Positions 26,010-34,365 of a DNA stretch of 64,000 nt are shown piece by piece; the first letter of the stretch is position 1, and the number at the start of each line of letters is the position of its first letter. The translations under genes and the position numbers were made by a program. Below the pieces are notes generated by a model, which saw only the letters and a program-made list of their open reading frames with translations, did no database searches and was not told the origin of the DNA. Origin of the DNA: Pleionea sp. CnH1-48 (GTDB lineage: Bacteria; Pseudomonadota; Gammaproteobacteria; Enterobacterales; Kangiellaceae); contig NZ_JAMXSB010000002.1 in NCBI RefSeq assembly GCF_024124665.1, positions 248,001 to 312,000 on the forward strand, given 5' to 3'.

Positions 26010-26762
26010 TCAGTCCTGAGCACTCTTTAAAACATAGATCTGCTTATCGGATGAAGACGAAAGCTCATTCTCATGATAATCCCCCCAAACACTGTCCACA
26101 GATAATCCGGCGGCGTAAAACAATGCCTGGATTTCTTGGGGAAAATACATCCTCATAGCCACTTCCTTTTGCTTATACAAAGAACCATCGCGAAAGTAAC
26201 GAATGGAGAAACAGTAAAGTTGTGTCCAGGGCTCATAGTAACTTTCCAGGTAAGCCTGAACTGGCAAACCTTGATATTGAAACGTCTTATACGGACGAGA
26301 CTCATTAGCTGGCCGCGATAGTCTTTTGCAATCTGGGATCTGCACATCGATAATCAGCCGACCAGAGTTTTTCAAACTGGCGCGAAGTGAGCGTAAAGCT
26401 TGCAAAGCATCACGATAGTCAATCAAATGCTGAAAAGCATTCGTTGCCATAAATATCAGGTCATAGTGTCCCTGTGTATGACGCGCATCTTCTACCGAGA
26501 ATGAAACATTAACATTTTGTGCCACGGCGTTGCTTTGCGCTTTGGCAATCATTGCAGGCGAGACATCTTTCCCTTCAATGACATGGCCCTGCTTTGCTAA
26601 CGGAATAGTCAAACGTCCTGTACCGCAAGCAACCTCCAAGATGCGATGGTAGTCTTTGCACTTTGAATGATAAAAATCGAGTTCAAAGTTTCTATTGGCG
26701 AACTCCGCATCATAAAACTCTGCATCGCTATAAAGTGTTAGTAAATCTTCATCAGAGTACAT
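26010..26762 (-). CDS. Class I SAM-dependent methyltransferase
   Basis: A 250-residue methyltransferase with motif I ILEVACGTGRLTIPLAKQG (about residues 38-56), post-I DVSPAMIAKAQ and motif II DLIFMATNAFQHL. It belongs to the small-molecule methyltransferase_11/25-like group; the substrate is not evident. It is the third gene of a leftward operon, its start overlapping the end of the PLP-fold gene by 11 bases, so translation is coupled. The order radical SAM, PLP enzyme, methyltransferase implies sequential chemistry on one substrate. No transport or resistance gene follows. Confidence 0.88.
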   Translation of the reverse strand: MYSDEDLLTLYSDAEFYDAEFANRNFELDFYHSKCKDYHRILEVACGTGRLTIPLAKQGHVIEGKDVSPAMIAKAQSNAVAQNVNVSFSVEDARHTQGHYDLIFMATNAFQHLIDYRDALQALRSLRASLKNSGRLIIDVQIPDCKRLSRPANESRPYKTFQYQGLPVQAYLESYYEPWTQLYCFSIRYFRDGSLYKQKEVAMRMYFPQEIQALFYAAGLSVDSVWGDYHENELSSSSDKQIYVLKSAQD

Positions 26763-27618
26763 GCTTTTTCACCTCAGAGAGACAAGAAACCACACTGATT
26801 GTCTCATCAACAATACCAAAAACAGACCCAGGCACAGCAGCAACTCCCTGAGTTAATAAGTTTCGATAATCACATTCAACCACCGTAAGATACCCAATTG
26901 GTTGGCGTGATCCGTCAAATAAATTCGGCCATCGAGCAGCAATATGACGCCAAGCTCTCCCATAGTGTTGGTGCAGGTTGTCTGCCAGACCAAGGTCCAC
27001 CGTCACCCCTGAATGAGTTTCAAAGCCCTCCAACGGATGTCGACACAATGCCCAGCCCAATGTTTTGGGTTGCAGCTGCACCTTTGCATAACTGCCCACA
27101 TAGATCACTCGATCTGACGCGAAAGAATAACTCAGCGCCCTTTGTTGATAATCATAGACATTATCAAATAACAACCAGCGTTGCTCTCCTCCCTGCAACC
27201 ATTGATCGAGATGCAGATGCTCCTGTTCATCTAAATAACGCCCCTCAGGAATAACAGGATTCGTTACGAGCAGTAGCCCTGAATTGAGTTTTGTACTCTC
27301 ACCTATGTTGTTAAGGCAACTCCGATAGCTCACACTCTTTGCTTCAGCAGGAAGCAAGCGAAAATATTCTGGATAAACATCTTCGGGTAATCCAATAGAA
27401 TGTCCCCAACCGGTAAACAGTGCAAATAATTCAGACAGCAACGGACGAACACCAAGCGCAGAGCGTCGAAAATAGGACTCACCAAAGATCAGGCTCTTAT
27501 GGGTCGAAAGTTTCTCTTGCCAGCCCATATTGATAAGCTCATAGAGATCCAAGTCGTCCCACCGCTCCATCTGATCCGACAGCGTACTCTGATACACTTT
27601 GAACTCGGCATAATTCAT
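26752..27618 (-). CDS. Short PLP-dependent aminotransferase-like protein (fold type I)
   Basis: A 288-residue protein whose central part follows the class I/II aminotransferase pattern: TNPVIPEGRYLDEQE (N120, the NPxxPxG element), LLFDNVYDYQQ (D152, the PLP-ring Asp and following Tyr) and VGSYAKVQLQPKTLGWALC with K179 at the position of the Schiff-base lysine. At 288 residues it is about 100 shorter than a normal aminotransferase, and the N-terminal PLP-phosphate glycine-rich segment is not obvious. It may therefore be a degenerate or specialised enzyme. It overlaps the radical SAM gene by ATGA and the methyltransferase gene by 11 bases. Substrate is unknown. Confidence 0.7.
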   Translation of the reverse strand: MNYAEFKVYQSTLSDQMERWDDLDLYELINMGWQEKLSTHKSLIFGESYFRRSALGVRPLLSELFALFTGWGHSIGLPEDVYPEYFRLLPAEAKSVSYRSCLNNIGESTKLNSGLLLVTNPVIPEGRYLDEQEHLHLDQWLQGGEQRWLLFDNVYDYQQRALSYSFASDRVIYVGSYAKVQLQPKTLGWALCRHPLEGFETHSGVTVDLGLADNLHQHYGRAWRHIAARWPNLFDGSRQPIGYLTVVECDYRNLLTQGVAAVPGSVFGIVDETISVVSCLSEVKKHVL

Positions 27619-28931
27619 AATGCAAGCCTGTCCAGATGGATAATGCTGTCTTTGGATTCGAGGCTCGCATAGACATCCCCATTGGCCATCATGTTCCAGC
27701 TACGGCACATTCCATTAGCAAACTCCCATGAGACAGAAGGCTCCGTATATGCAGCGACCTTGATGGAGGATGCTCCTCGTTGAATCCTATAAACAGGACA
27801 CCCCCAGGGTAATGTTTCGACCAATTCCCACTGCTGTTGCTGAGCAAGCTCTAATACGAGGCTTAAGGGCACCTGATGACGATAACTCCAATCGTTTGCT
27901 GCTCTATCAAAGTAGATTGATTCTGAACTACTCGAAACATAGAGTTCCTTAAAACATATTTCGGCAACCCCTAAAGCCATCGACCACTCGATATAAGCAT
28001 GTAACTTTTCGGTTGAATCGATTCCACCCTTCTGTAAAACACATACCCAACGTAACTTAAGTGACGAGCTAAGTCTGGCCCGAAACACTTGCGCAAGCTT
28101 TTCACTCTCGATATCAAGTCCCATTAGCCGAGCATTGTCATGACGCGAAAAATGGTGTCGAGAAACCGATAACACCGTTAATCCAGCTTGCTCCAATTGG
28201 TTGAGGTCCTCCTCAGGATCACGGCTGTTAATCAAGCTGTAGCCATTAGTAATCAAAACCACTTTACTTACATACTCTCGACACAAAGCAATCAATTCCA
28301 ACAACCGCGGCAAAGGTAATAAACCGGGTTCGCCCCCTCCAGTGATCACCGCTCGATTAATACCCAAAGACACCGCTTTTTCTAAAGCTGCTCGACGTAA
28401 CCGAGTATCAGCCGTTGTCTGTTTTTGTTCGGCAGAGATAGATGCTGTCGAAAAACAAAAAGAACACTTTGCCTGACACCCCTTGGCAACCGGTAAAAAA
28501 GAAAGGCTGCGAGGTTTTAGCTCAGAAAAACCTTGCTGATTGACACCGTTAATTCGATAAGAGTCAGCCATCAAGTCTTCACAGCGGCGCTCTATTTTTT
28601 TTCCATCACACCAATCAAATACTCGATTGATTTTAATTTGATCACCCTCAATGTACTGGCCCAGTTGAGTTTCGGTGATGTCGTTTTGGCGCACTTGATG
28701 TGGATGTAACAAAGCCTCCATCACAATAATGCGATCATCAGGAATATTGAGTTTTTCTAGCAAGCGAGACGCTTTGTTCACTCCAATATCAATCTCGCTT
28801 TCTTCTAGTACAAAAAACACACCAGGATAGCGGCTCCCCTTGATGTTGGATTTATCATAAACCTTTTGATACTTGTTAAATCCCTTTATGAAATTACTAA
28901 GCACTGTTAAATGAAAATAAGCCGTCGTCAA
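27615..28931 (-). CDS. Radical SAM enzyme heading a three-gene operon
   Basis: A 438-residue radical SAM protein. The [4Fe-4S]/SAM motif is C152, C156, C159 in AKGCQAKCSFCFS, followed by GGGEPGLL (SAM-binding GGEP) and VLITNGYSLIN. The N-terminal 140 residues form an extra domain (VFFVLEESEIDIGVNKASRL and RCEDLMADSYRING). The C-terminus (NGMCRSWNMMANGDVYASLES) resembles the end of MoaA/SPASM-like proteins but has no full SPASM cysteine set. The start is TTG at 28931 with a strong AGGAGA ribosome binding site. It overlaps the next gene by ATGA. Product and substrate are unknown; peptide or amino-acid modification is plausible. Confidence 0.88.
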   Translation of the reverse strand: MTTAYFHLTVLSNFIKGFNKYQKVYDKSNIKGSRYPGVFFVLEESEIDIGVNKASRLLEKLNIPDDRIIVMEALLHPHQVRQNDITETQLGQYIEGDQIKINRVFDWCDGKKIERRCEDLMADSYRINGVNQQGFSELKPRSLSFLPVAKGCQAKCSFCFSTASISAEQKQTTADTRLRRAALEKAVSLGINRAVITGGGEPGLLPLPRLLELIALCREYVSKVVLITNGYSLINSRDPEEDLNQLEQAGLTVLSVSRHHFSRHDNARLMGLDIESEKLAQVFRARLSSSLKLRWVCVLQKGGIDSTEKLHAYIEWSMALGVAEICFKELYVSSSSESIYFDRAANDWSYRHQVPLSLVLELAQQQQWELVETLPWGCPVYRIQRGASSIKVAAYTEPSVSWEFANGMCRSWNMMANGDVYASLESKDSIIHLDRLAL

Positions 28932-29510
28932 TATAAAATCTCCTATTAGATAATGCTTTAAATCTTGTCCCTGCGCTCACACGGTTCCTTTGTCTTTGCT
29001 AGGCACTTTACTTGTTACTTGATAGTCAATGCCAAAACGATGATTTGCTTGGATAGACAGAACAAAAGACCTGTCGGTATTCGACATACCTAACATTCTA
29101 ACGCAGCGGCGTCCAAAATGGGATTGGGCTAACAACTGGCCCCCCAAAACAGCGACGCCTGCTTAAACACTCTACTTTCTTAACCATCTTTGCCAATCAA
29201 GCAACCAACTCATTCTCATCCGTCTACTTCCATAGGAGTAAGTCAAAACGATAGAATTGCTAATGCTGCTATACAACATTTCACTTTAAGTCGATTTCAC
29301 TTTTGTTGAGAATATACTCAAGTTTAAAGGTATAAAGTCTTATTTTAAAAGCTAAAGTAAGATTTAAATTTAGTGTCTCACCATGCTCCAAAAGTGTGCA
29401 ATATTGACAATAGCTATATTTCATCCTATCCCAATAAAGGAGTAGATAGAATAATAACCTTCACCACTGTCGGCTAAACAATATCCCTAACTCGGCTACC
29501 AGGATTAGTC
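28932..29510. other. 579-bp divergent intergenic region
   Basis: It separates the leftward radical SAM operon and the rightward diguanylate cyclase. Besides the possible 39-residue ORF it contains a box at 29381-29410, CCATGCTCCAA-N10-TATTGACAA, which recurs upstream of the serine hydrolase gene at 34238-34267. In this copy TTGACA (29404-29409) can serve as a -35 with TATCCC 17 bp later, about 80 bp before the cyclase ATG. I see nothing else defined. Confidence 0.5.
28977..29096 (-). CDS. Possible 39-residue peptide upstream of the radical SAM gene
   Basis: An ATG-initiated frame of 39 codons (starts MLGMSNTDRSFVLSIQ, ends SKDKGTV) ends 45 bp before the radical SAM start on the same strand. 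Position and size fit a precursor peptide for a radical SAM enzyme. Against it: no clear ribosome binding site, no recognised leader motif, no Cys or Gly-rich core. This is a candidate only. Confidence 0.25.
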   Translation of the reverse strand: MLGMSNTDRSFVLSIQANHRFGIDYQVTSKVPSKDKGTV

Positions 29511-31016
29511 ATGGATCTAACAAAGGCTGTAACTCATCATGCTTTGGTCGTTCTGCTGCATACTTTGTTGGGGGTTGTCGGATTCTATCTAACCCTCGCC
29601 TTCCTCCTGCTAGTTCCAGTCACATCAAATGCGGCATCCTTGAAGCTGTCTGCACAACATCAAGAGTTTGTTCGCCAGAACCCGGTGGTAACCTATTGTG
29701 TCGATCCTAACTGGATGCCTTTTGAAGGTATTATAGATGGCAAACATGAGGGTATTTCTGCCGATTACATCAAGCTTTTAGAACAAAAATCTGGCCTCCA
29801 GTTTCAACTGGTTCCAACAAGCAGCTGGAGCCAAAGTTTAGAGTACTTTAAATCGGAACAATGCCGCTTACTGGCCATGGTGAATCAAACTACCAAGAGA
29901 AAAAAGCAATTCTTATTTAGCAAAGTCTATTTAAAAGATCCCGTTGTGATCGTAACGCAAGATGATGTTCCCTTTATTTCTGGTTTATCGTCCTTATCAG
30001 GGCAACGAGTGGGGATCCCCAAGAACTATGCGCAAGAAGAATATGTTAGAGAAAACTACCCAAGAATCCATGTCGTCAGTATGGGTAGCGAGTTAGAAGG
30101 TCTTCACTGGGTTTCAGAAGGCAAACTCGATGCATCAATTGGTTCACTCTTATCCGTTAATAAATTGATCAGAGAATCTGGTCTAGGAAACCTGAAAATA
30201 TCTGGGCGCTCCTCTGCTTATGATGAACTGGCTTTTTCGGCCAAAAAAGATCAAGGGCAGTTGATCGAAGTGCTGGACTTTTTGATTAACAAAATATCTG
30301 AGCAGGAACACATTATCATCTTTAAAAAGTGGAGCAGTGTTCAGTATGTTAGTGAAATAGATTACTCCTATTTATGGCAGGCAGGTTTGATCATTCTTCT
30401 GATTACCATCATCACTCTGGAGCGCTATTTAACGATTCGAACCTACAACTTAAAGCTAGAAAAGAAAGCCATAAAACTTGAAAAGCTAAAACAAGATCTT
30501 GAGGACCGTAACCGCAGACTTGAGTACATTTCGATCCATGACGATTTGACAAAGCTTAAGAATCGACAAGCCATCAATCAAAGTTTGTATTTTCTTACCA
30601 ATCAAGCGAACCGATATCATTACCCTCTGAGCATGTTACTTATCGATATTGATAACTTCAAACATGTGAACGATCGTTACGGGCATCAGGTAGGCGATCA
30701 GGTACTCGTAGCCGTTGCAGAGCTCATTATGACAGCCGTAAGAAACACTGACATTACTGGGCGCTGGGGCGGCGAAGAATTTATTGTGATTTGTCCACAT
30801 ACTCAGCAAAACCAAATAGAAGAGCTATGCAATCGAATTGCAACACAACTCAAACAATATACCATGCCACAGTCACTCACGATCACTTGCAGCTTTGGTA
30901 TTTCTGAATACACCTCCAATGAAACCGTCGAAAAATGGTTTGAACGTACCGACACAGCACTGTATCAAGCGAAAGCCAACGGTCGCGATACTTTGTGTTA
31001 TGCCGAAGCTGTCTAA
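29511..31016 (+). CDS. Diguanylate cyclase with periplasmic SBP_bac_3 sensor domain
   Basis: A 501-residue membrane sensor. It has an N-terminal signal or anchor (17-43), a family-3 solute-binding domain (about 55-280, VTYCVDPNWMPFEG typical start), a membrane helix (about 287-306), a short coiled coil and a GGDEF domain (about 340-500) with signature GRWGGEEF, an active-type A-site. It would make cyclic di-GMP in response to an amino-acid-like periplasmic ligand. No RxxD inhibitory site is obvious before GGEEF. The AGGA ribosome binding site supports the ATG. It is a single gene, with a shared upstream box. Confidence 0.92.
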   Translation: MDLTKAVTHHALVVLLHTLLGVVGFYLTLAFLLLVPVTSNAASLKLSAQHQEFVRQNPVVTYCVDPNWMPFEGIIDGKHEGISADYIKLLEQKSGLQFQLVPTSSWSQSLEYFKSEQCRLLAMVNQTTKRKKQFLFSKVYLKDPVVIVTQDDVPFISGLSSLSGQRVGIPKNYAQEEYVRENYPRIHVVSMGSELEGLHWVSEGKLDASIGSLLSVNKLIRESGLGNLKISGRSSAYDELAFSAKKDQGQLIEVLDFLINKISEQEHIIIFKKWSSVQYVSEIDYSYLWQAGLIILLITIITLERYLTIRTYNLKLEKKAIKLEKLKQDLEDRNRRLEYISIHDDLTKLKNRQAINQSLYFLTNQANRYHYPLSMLLIDIDNFKHVNDRYGHQVGDQVLVAVAELIMTAVRNTDITGRWGGEEFIVICPHTQQNQIEELCNRIATQLKQYTMPQSLTITCSFGISEYTSNETVEKWFERTDTALYQAKANGRDTLCYAEAV

Positions 31017-31055
31017 TGGATGCTTAGTATTAACATAGACGAATGCTCTACTCGA

Positions 31056-31454
31056 TTAACTAGCGACATTAAGTTGCCACGACACGCCAAATTGATCGTT
31101 AATCCAGGCAAAACGCTCACTGAAATCATACTTCTGGGGTGGCATCAAAACAATGCCATCTTTTTTAAGTCCTTCGGCTAACTTGTCCAGTTCTTCGCAA
31201 GACTCACATTCAACAAACATAGAAATGGATGGAGTAAACGCGAAGCTATGCTTCACTGGAGAGTCAGTGCAAATAATATTCTGTTCTCCAATACGCAACT
31301 CAGCCCTTTTGACCTGCCCTTCAGCCCCTTCTTCATCAGGCCCATAATAGGTTACCGACTTTAGGCTCGACTGAGAAAAGATGGACAAATATAAGTTAAT
31401 CGCCCTTTGGGCATCACCGTCATACATCAAGAAAGGCGTTACGCTCAGAGTCAC
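31056..31454 (-). CDS. PhnB-like VOC (glyoxalase-fold) protein
   Basis: A 132-residue protein of the PhnB/3-demethylubiquinone-methyltransferase-like VOC group. The start TPFLMYDGDAQRAINLYLSIF, the central GEQNIICTDSPVKHSFAFTPS and the end WINDQFGVSWQLN match this family closely. These proteins are widespread; the enzymatic role is usually unknown. The frame starts with GTG at 31454, preceded by GAGA. It is convergent with the upstream diguanylate cyclase gene, 39 bp away. No partner genes. Confidence 0.85.
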   Translation of the reverse strand: MTLSVTPFLMYDGDAQRAINLYLSIFSQSSLKSVTYYGPDEEGAEGQVKRAELRIGEQNIICTDSPVKHSFAFTPSISMFVECESCEELDKLAEGLKKDGIVLMPPQKYDFSERFAWINDQFGVSWQLNVAS

Positions 31455-31779
31455 TGTGATCTCAACTTAATCTATAGCTCAAAGTGTTGCTTATAGAGTA
31501 TATTTGACGGTATTGCCAGTTGAGCAGCATAAAAATTCATTGAGCCTAACCTAAGCTTTTGATTAAAAGGAGCTTATAAGCTCATCTAACACTCTCTAAC
31601 AGAGCAACTTTTTGCCGATTTAATAATGATTTTTTCTTAATAACTGCTATGTTTAAGAGATAGCGATAACAATTGTTCATCCGGGCTGTTGACCCAGTCA
31701 TTTTCTAACTCTGGCACCGATTTTAAATGCATTAATAATGTACGGAATACTATTTTATAGAGTTCTTCTATATCCACCT
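31455..31779. other. 325-bp AT-rich intergenic region
   Basis: It lies between the divergent PhnB-like gene and the second diguanylate cyclase. It contains no supported ORF, hairpin terminator or repeat. Promoters for both neighbours must lie here, but I cannot single one out. Confidence 0.4.
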
Positions 31780-33492
31780 ATGTTCAGAATAAAATTCTTG
31801 ATGCCGATATTACTGTTGATCTCATTGTCATCGTTCGCCGACAACAATCAACCAACGGTTTTAATTCTCAACTCCTACCATCCTCAGTATAAGTGGACTG
31901 ACGAACTCACTCGTGGTGCCATCGAAGTATTAAGTACGAAGGTTCCTACAGAAAACATTCATATTGAATATATGGATAACCGCCGTTTCGCTGATGATCA
32001 GAAACATCGGGCATTGCTATTGAAGCTTTATCATTATACTTATAAACAATTTAGGCCTGATGTGATAATCACATCCGATGATGCAGCGCTTCATTTCATC
32101 GTCGAGCATGGTGACGATCTCTTCCCAGATATTCCCGTCGTATTTTTGGGAATCAATGTTTTCAATGAATCGATTTTGAAAGGTAAGCAGAACTTTACGG
32201 GAGTCATTGAAGGAGTTGAGATTGAGGGCAATTTAGAGTTTATTAGTCAAGTTCAACCTAACTTAAAACAGATTTACTTGCTAGGTGGTACTAAAGATAT
32301 CGCCTTACACATGGTCAAGTCAGCGAGAGAAATAAAGAAGAGATGGGTACAACGCGAAGACAAAAAACATATACAGCTGCATATTATGGATGACTTTTCA
32401 CTGGACGAGTTCGGTCAAAAATCCAGTCAGATGAATCAGGAAAGTGCCATTCTGGTTATGGCTATATATCGAGATAATACTGGCCGTTACTTCTCTTATC
32501 ATCATGACCTTCCCATCTTAGCAGCTCAAAGTAATGCACCAGTCTATGGTATGTGGGGAGCCGACCTCATCATCGGTAGTGGCGCTCTGGGAGGGATGAT
32601 TAACAATGCTCATCGCCATGGCGGCGCAGCGGCTCAGATTGCACTAAGAATTATTGATGGTGAGCCCGTAGAAAACATCAAGATACAGCCCCAATTACCC
32701 TTTGAGCCCACACTAGATTATCATCAAATGCAACGCTTTGGCATAGCTGAAGAACACTTACCCGATAATATCAATTTAGTTAACGAGCCAGTTTCTTTTT
32801 ATCGTAAGTACACAGCGCTTGTTAACATTGTCGTTACCAGTTTTGTGTTATTAACGGTAATCATTATTCTGTTGTTTATTAACATTGGGCAGCGGCGAAA
32901 AATTCAAAATAATCTGCGCCGATTTAATGATGAACTAGAGATGATGGTTCAAGAACGAACTGAAGAATTAAACCAACAAAAAGCAGAAGTAGAACATCTG
33001 GCCAACCATGATCAGTTAACAGGCTTGCCCAGTTTGCGACTGGCACTTGATCGTCTTAATATGGCCATCAGCTCTGCGAAGCGAAATAAAGACAGAGTCG
33101 CCCTGCTCTATCTGGACTTAGATGGATTTAAAATTGTTAACGACACTCACGGGCATGATGCCGGCGACAAAGTACTACAATATGTCGCGTATAAAATGCG
33201 TTCAGTGATTCGAGAAATGGATACCGCATCACGAATAGGTGGAGATGAGTTTCTAATTATTTTAACCAGTATGAACGAACGCCAAGAACTAAAATCATGT
33301 TGCTTACGTTTAATTGAAGAGATCAGCTCACCCATGAGCTATCAAAACAATGCTTTGCAAGTGGGTGTGAGCATCGGCGTGGCAGTCTATCCAGATGATG
33401 CAGACAGTGCAATCAAGCTAAGAAAAACTGCCGATAAATTGATGTATAAAGTAAAACGGACAGGCAAGAATAATTTTAAACTGGCTCCCTAA
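31780..33492 (+). CDS. Diguanylate cyclase with periplasmic ABC-type substrate-binding sensor domain
   Basis: A membrane-bound GGDEF sensor. The frame begins at 31738, but the Met at 31780 gives a proper signal peptide (FLMPILLLISLSSFA), so I use it (570 residues). The periplasmic part (to about 335) begins VLILNSYHPQYKWTDELTRG and matches the ABC_sub_bind/TrpX-like fold used as a sensor. One membrane helix (VVTSFVLLTVIIILLFINIG) and a coiled coil lead to a GGDEF domain with RIGGDEF, intact for catalysis. Output would be cyclic di-GMP. The stop overlaps the stop of the convergent lipoprotein gene. No clear Shine-Dalgarno sequence. Confidence 0.9.
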   Translation: MFRIKFLMPILLLISLSSFADNNQPTVLILNSYHPQYKWTDELTRGAIEVLSTKVPTENIHIEYMDNRRFADDQKHRALLLKLYHYTYKQFRPDVIITSDDAALHFIVEHGDDLFPDIPVVFLGINVFNESILKGKQNFTGVIEGVEIEGNLEFISQVQPNLKQIYLLGGTKDIALHMVKSAREIKKRWVQREDKKHIQLHIMDDFSLDEFGQKSSQMNQESAILVMAIYRDNTGRYFSYHHDLPILAAQSNAPVYGMWGADLIIGSGALGGMINNAHRHGGAAAQIALRIIDGEPVENIKIQPQLPFEPTLDYHQMQRFGIAEEHLPDNINLVNEPVSFYRKYTALVNIVVTSFVLLTVIIILLFINIGQRRKIQNNLRRFNDELEMMVQERTEELNQQKAEVEHLANHDQLTGLPSLRLALDRLNMAISSAKRNKDRVALLYLDLDGFKIVNDTHGHDAGDKVLQYVAYKMRSVIREMDTASRIGGDEFLIILTSMNERQELKSCCLRLIEEISSPMSYQNNALQVGVSIGVAVYPDDADSAIKLRKTADKLMYKVKRTGKNNFKLAP

Positions 33493-34136
33493 GGCTGATG
33501 AAGTTCTAAAATCATCACTCCTGTTCCCCACTCGGGTTTAGCAACCGCCATTACATCAAAAGAAACTCTGTCGCCTGGGTTTAGATGTTGATAATCGTCG
33601 TTAATCACATGCCATTGCTTATCACCTTCGATGATCAACTCAACCACTTTAGACACGCTGATATCATGCTGCTCAATTAATGCTTGAACGGAGGAAGGAA
33701 TGTAATTTTCGGCTCCGGTATAAGTCGCCACCAAAGGGCCTTTTAAATGGAAGCCTGTGGTAATGAATAATGAACGCTCGATGTTCTCAATCTCAACGAC
33801 CTTTTGTGGATGCTGTTTTAAAAACGGGAAGTCGTCAATACTGAACTGAATACTGGGGCTTGATTCAACCATCTCAGCACTTTCTGTGGCACTTTCTGTA
33901 GCATTCTCCTTGGCGCTCTCTGAGACTTCAGCAGTATCTTCGGTTTCCTCTTCTTCAAAGGTAGCCGCATCAGATAAGTCAAGATTTGAGAAGTCGATGC
34001 CATGAGAATGATTCACTTGCAGAGATTTCTGCTCGACAGGTGCTTTATCAGTGGTGGGCTGTTCTTTTATTACAACACAACCCGATACGAAAGAACACAT
34101 CCCCAAAGTAAACACTAAATTCTTGAAATTTCTCAT
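33489..34136 (-). CDS. Lipoprotein of unknown function with acidic linker
   Basis: A 215-residue lipoprotein: signal with lipobox VSGC (C20). The middle (about 60-95) is a low-complexity Glu/Ser/Ala stretch containing a tandem ESATESA-type repeat. The C-terminal 120 residues (from IQFSIDDFPFLK) form a compact domain whose end, LNPGDRVSFDVMAVAKPEWG, looks like a small beta-barrel. It is convergent with the diguanylate cyclase gene, with overlapping stop codons. AAGAG precedes the ATG. I do not recognise the family. Confidence 0.75.
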   Translation of the reverse strand: MRNFKNLVFTLGMCSFVSGCVVIKEQPTTDKAPVEQKSLQVNHSHGIDFSNLDLSDAATFEEEETEDTAEVSESAKENATESATESAEMVESSPSIQFSIDDFPFLKQHPQKVVEIENIERSLFITTGFHLKGPLVATYTGAENYIPSSVQALIEQHDISVSKVVELIIEGDKQWHVINDDYQHLNPGDRVSFDVMAVAKPEWGTGVMILELHQP

Positions 34137-34237
34137 AATACTCTTAATGCATTGTCAGTGGTGAATTTTCCTGATATTGATTACCCTGCCCACTCCCTAT
34201 TGAGCGAACCTGAGTGTAACACAACCGAATCGGTTCT

Positions 34238-34267
34238 CCATGCTCCAATTTTTGGGTATATTGACAA
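34238..34267 (+). promoter_or_regulatory. Upstream box shared with the 29.4-kb diguanylate cyclase gene
   Basis: CCATGCTCCAA, ten bases, then TATTGACAA: the same two blocks at the same spacing occur at 29381-29410, giving 23 identical positions of 30. Both copies are on the plus strand about 100-130 bp before a gene start, and TTGACA may be a -35 element. A common activator site is inferred. Confidence 0.5.
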
Positions 34268-34365
34268 GAGCCGAACTGTAACAAAAAATTAAACATCGAC
34301 TCTCGAACCCCACCGCCTCGAGCAGCTCGTTAAATCAGCGACACAATAAAAAAGTTGGAAAAGCC

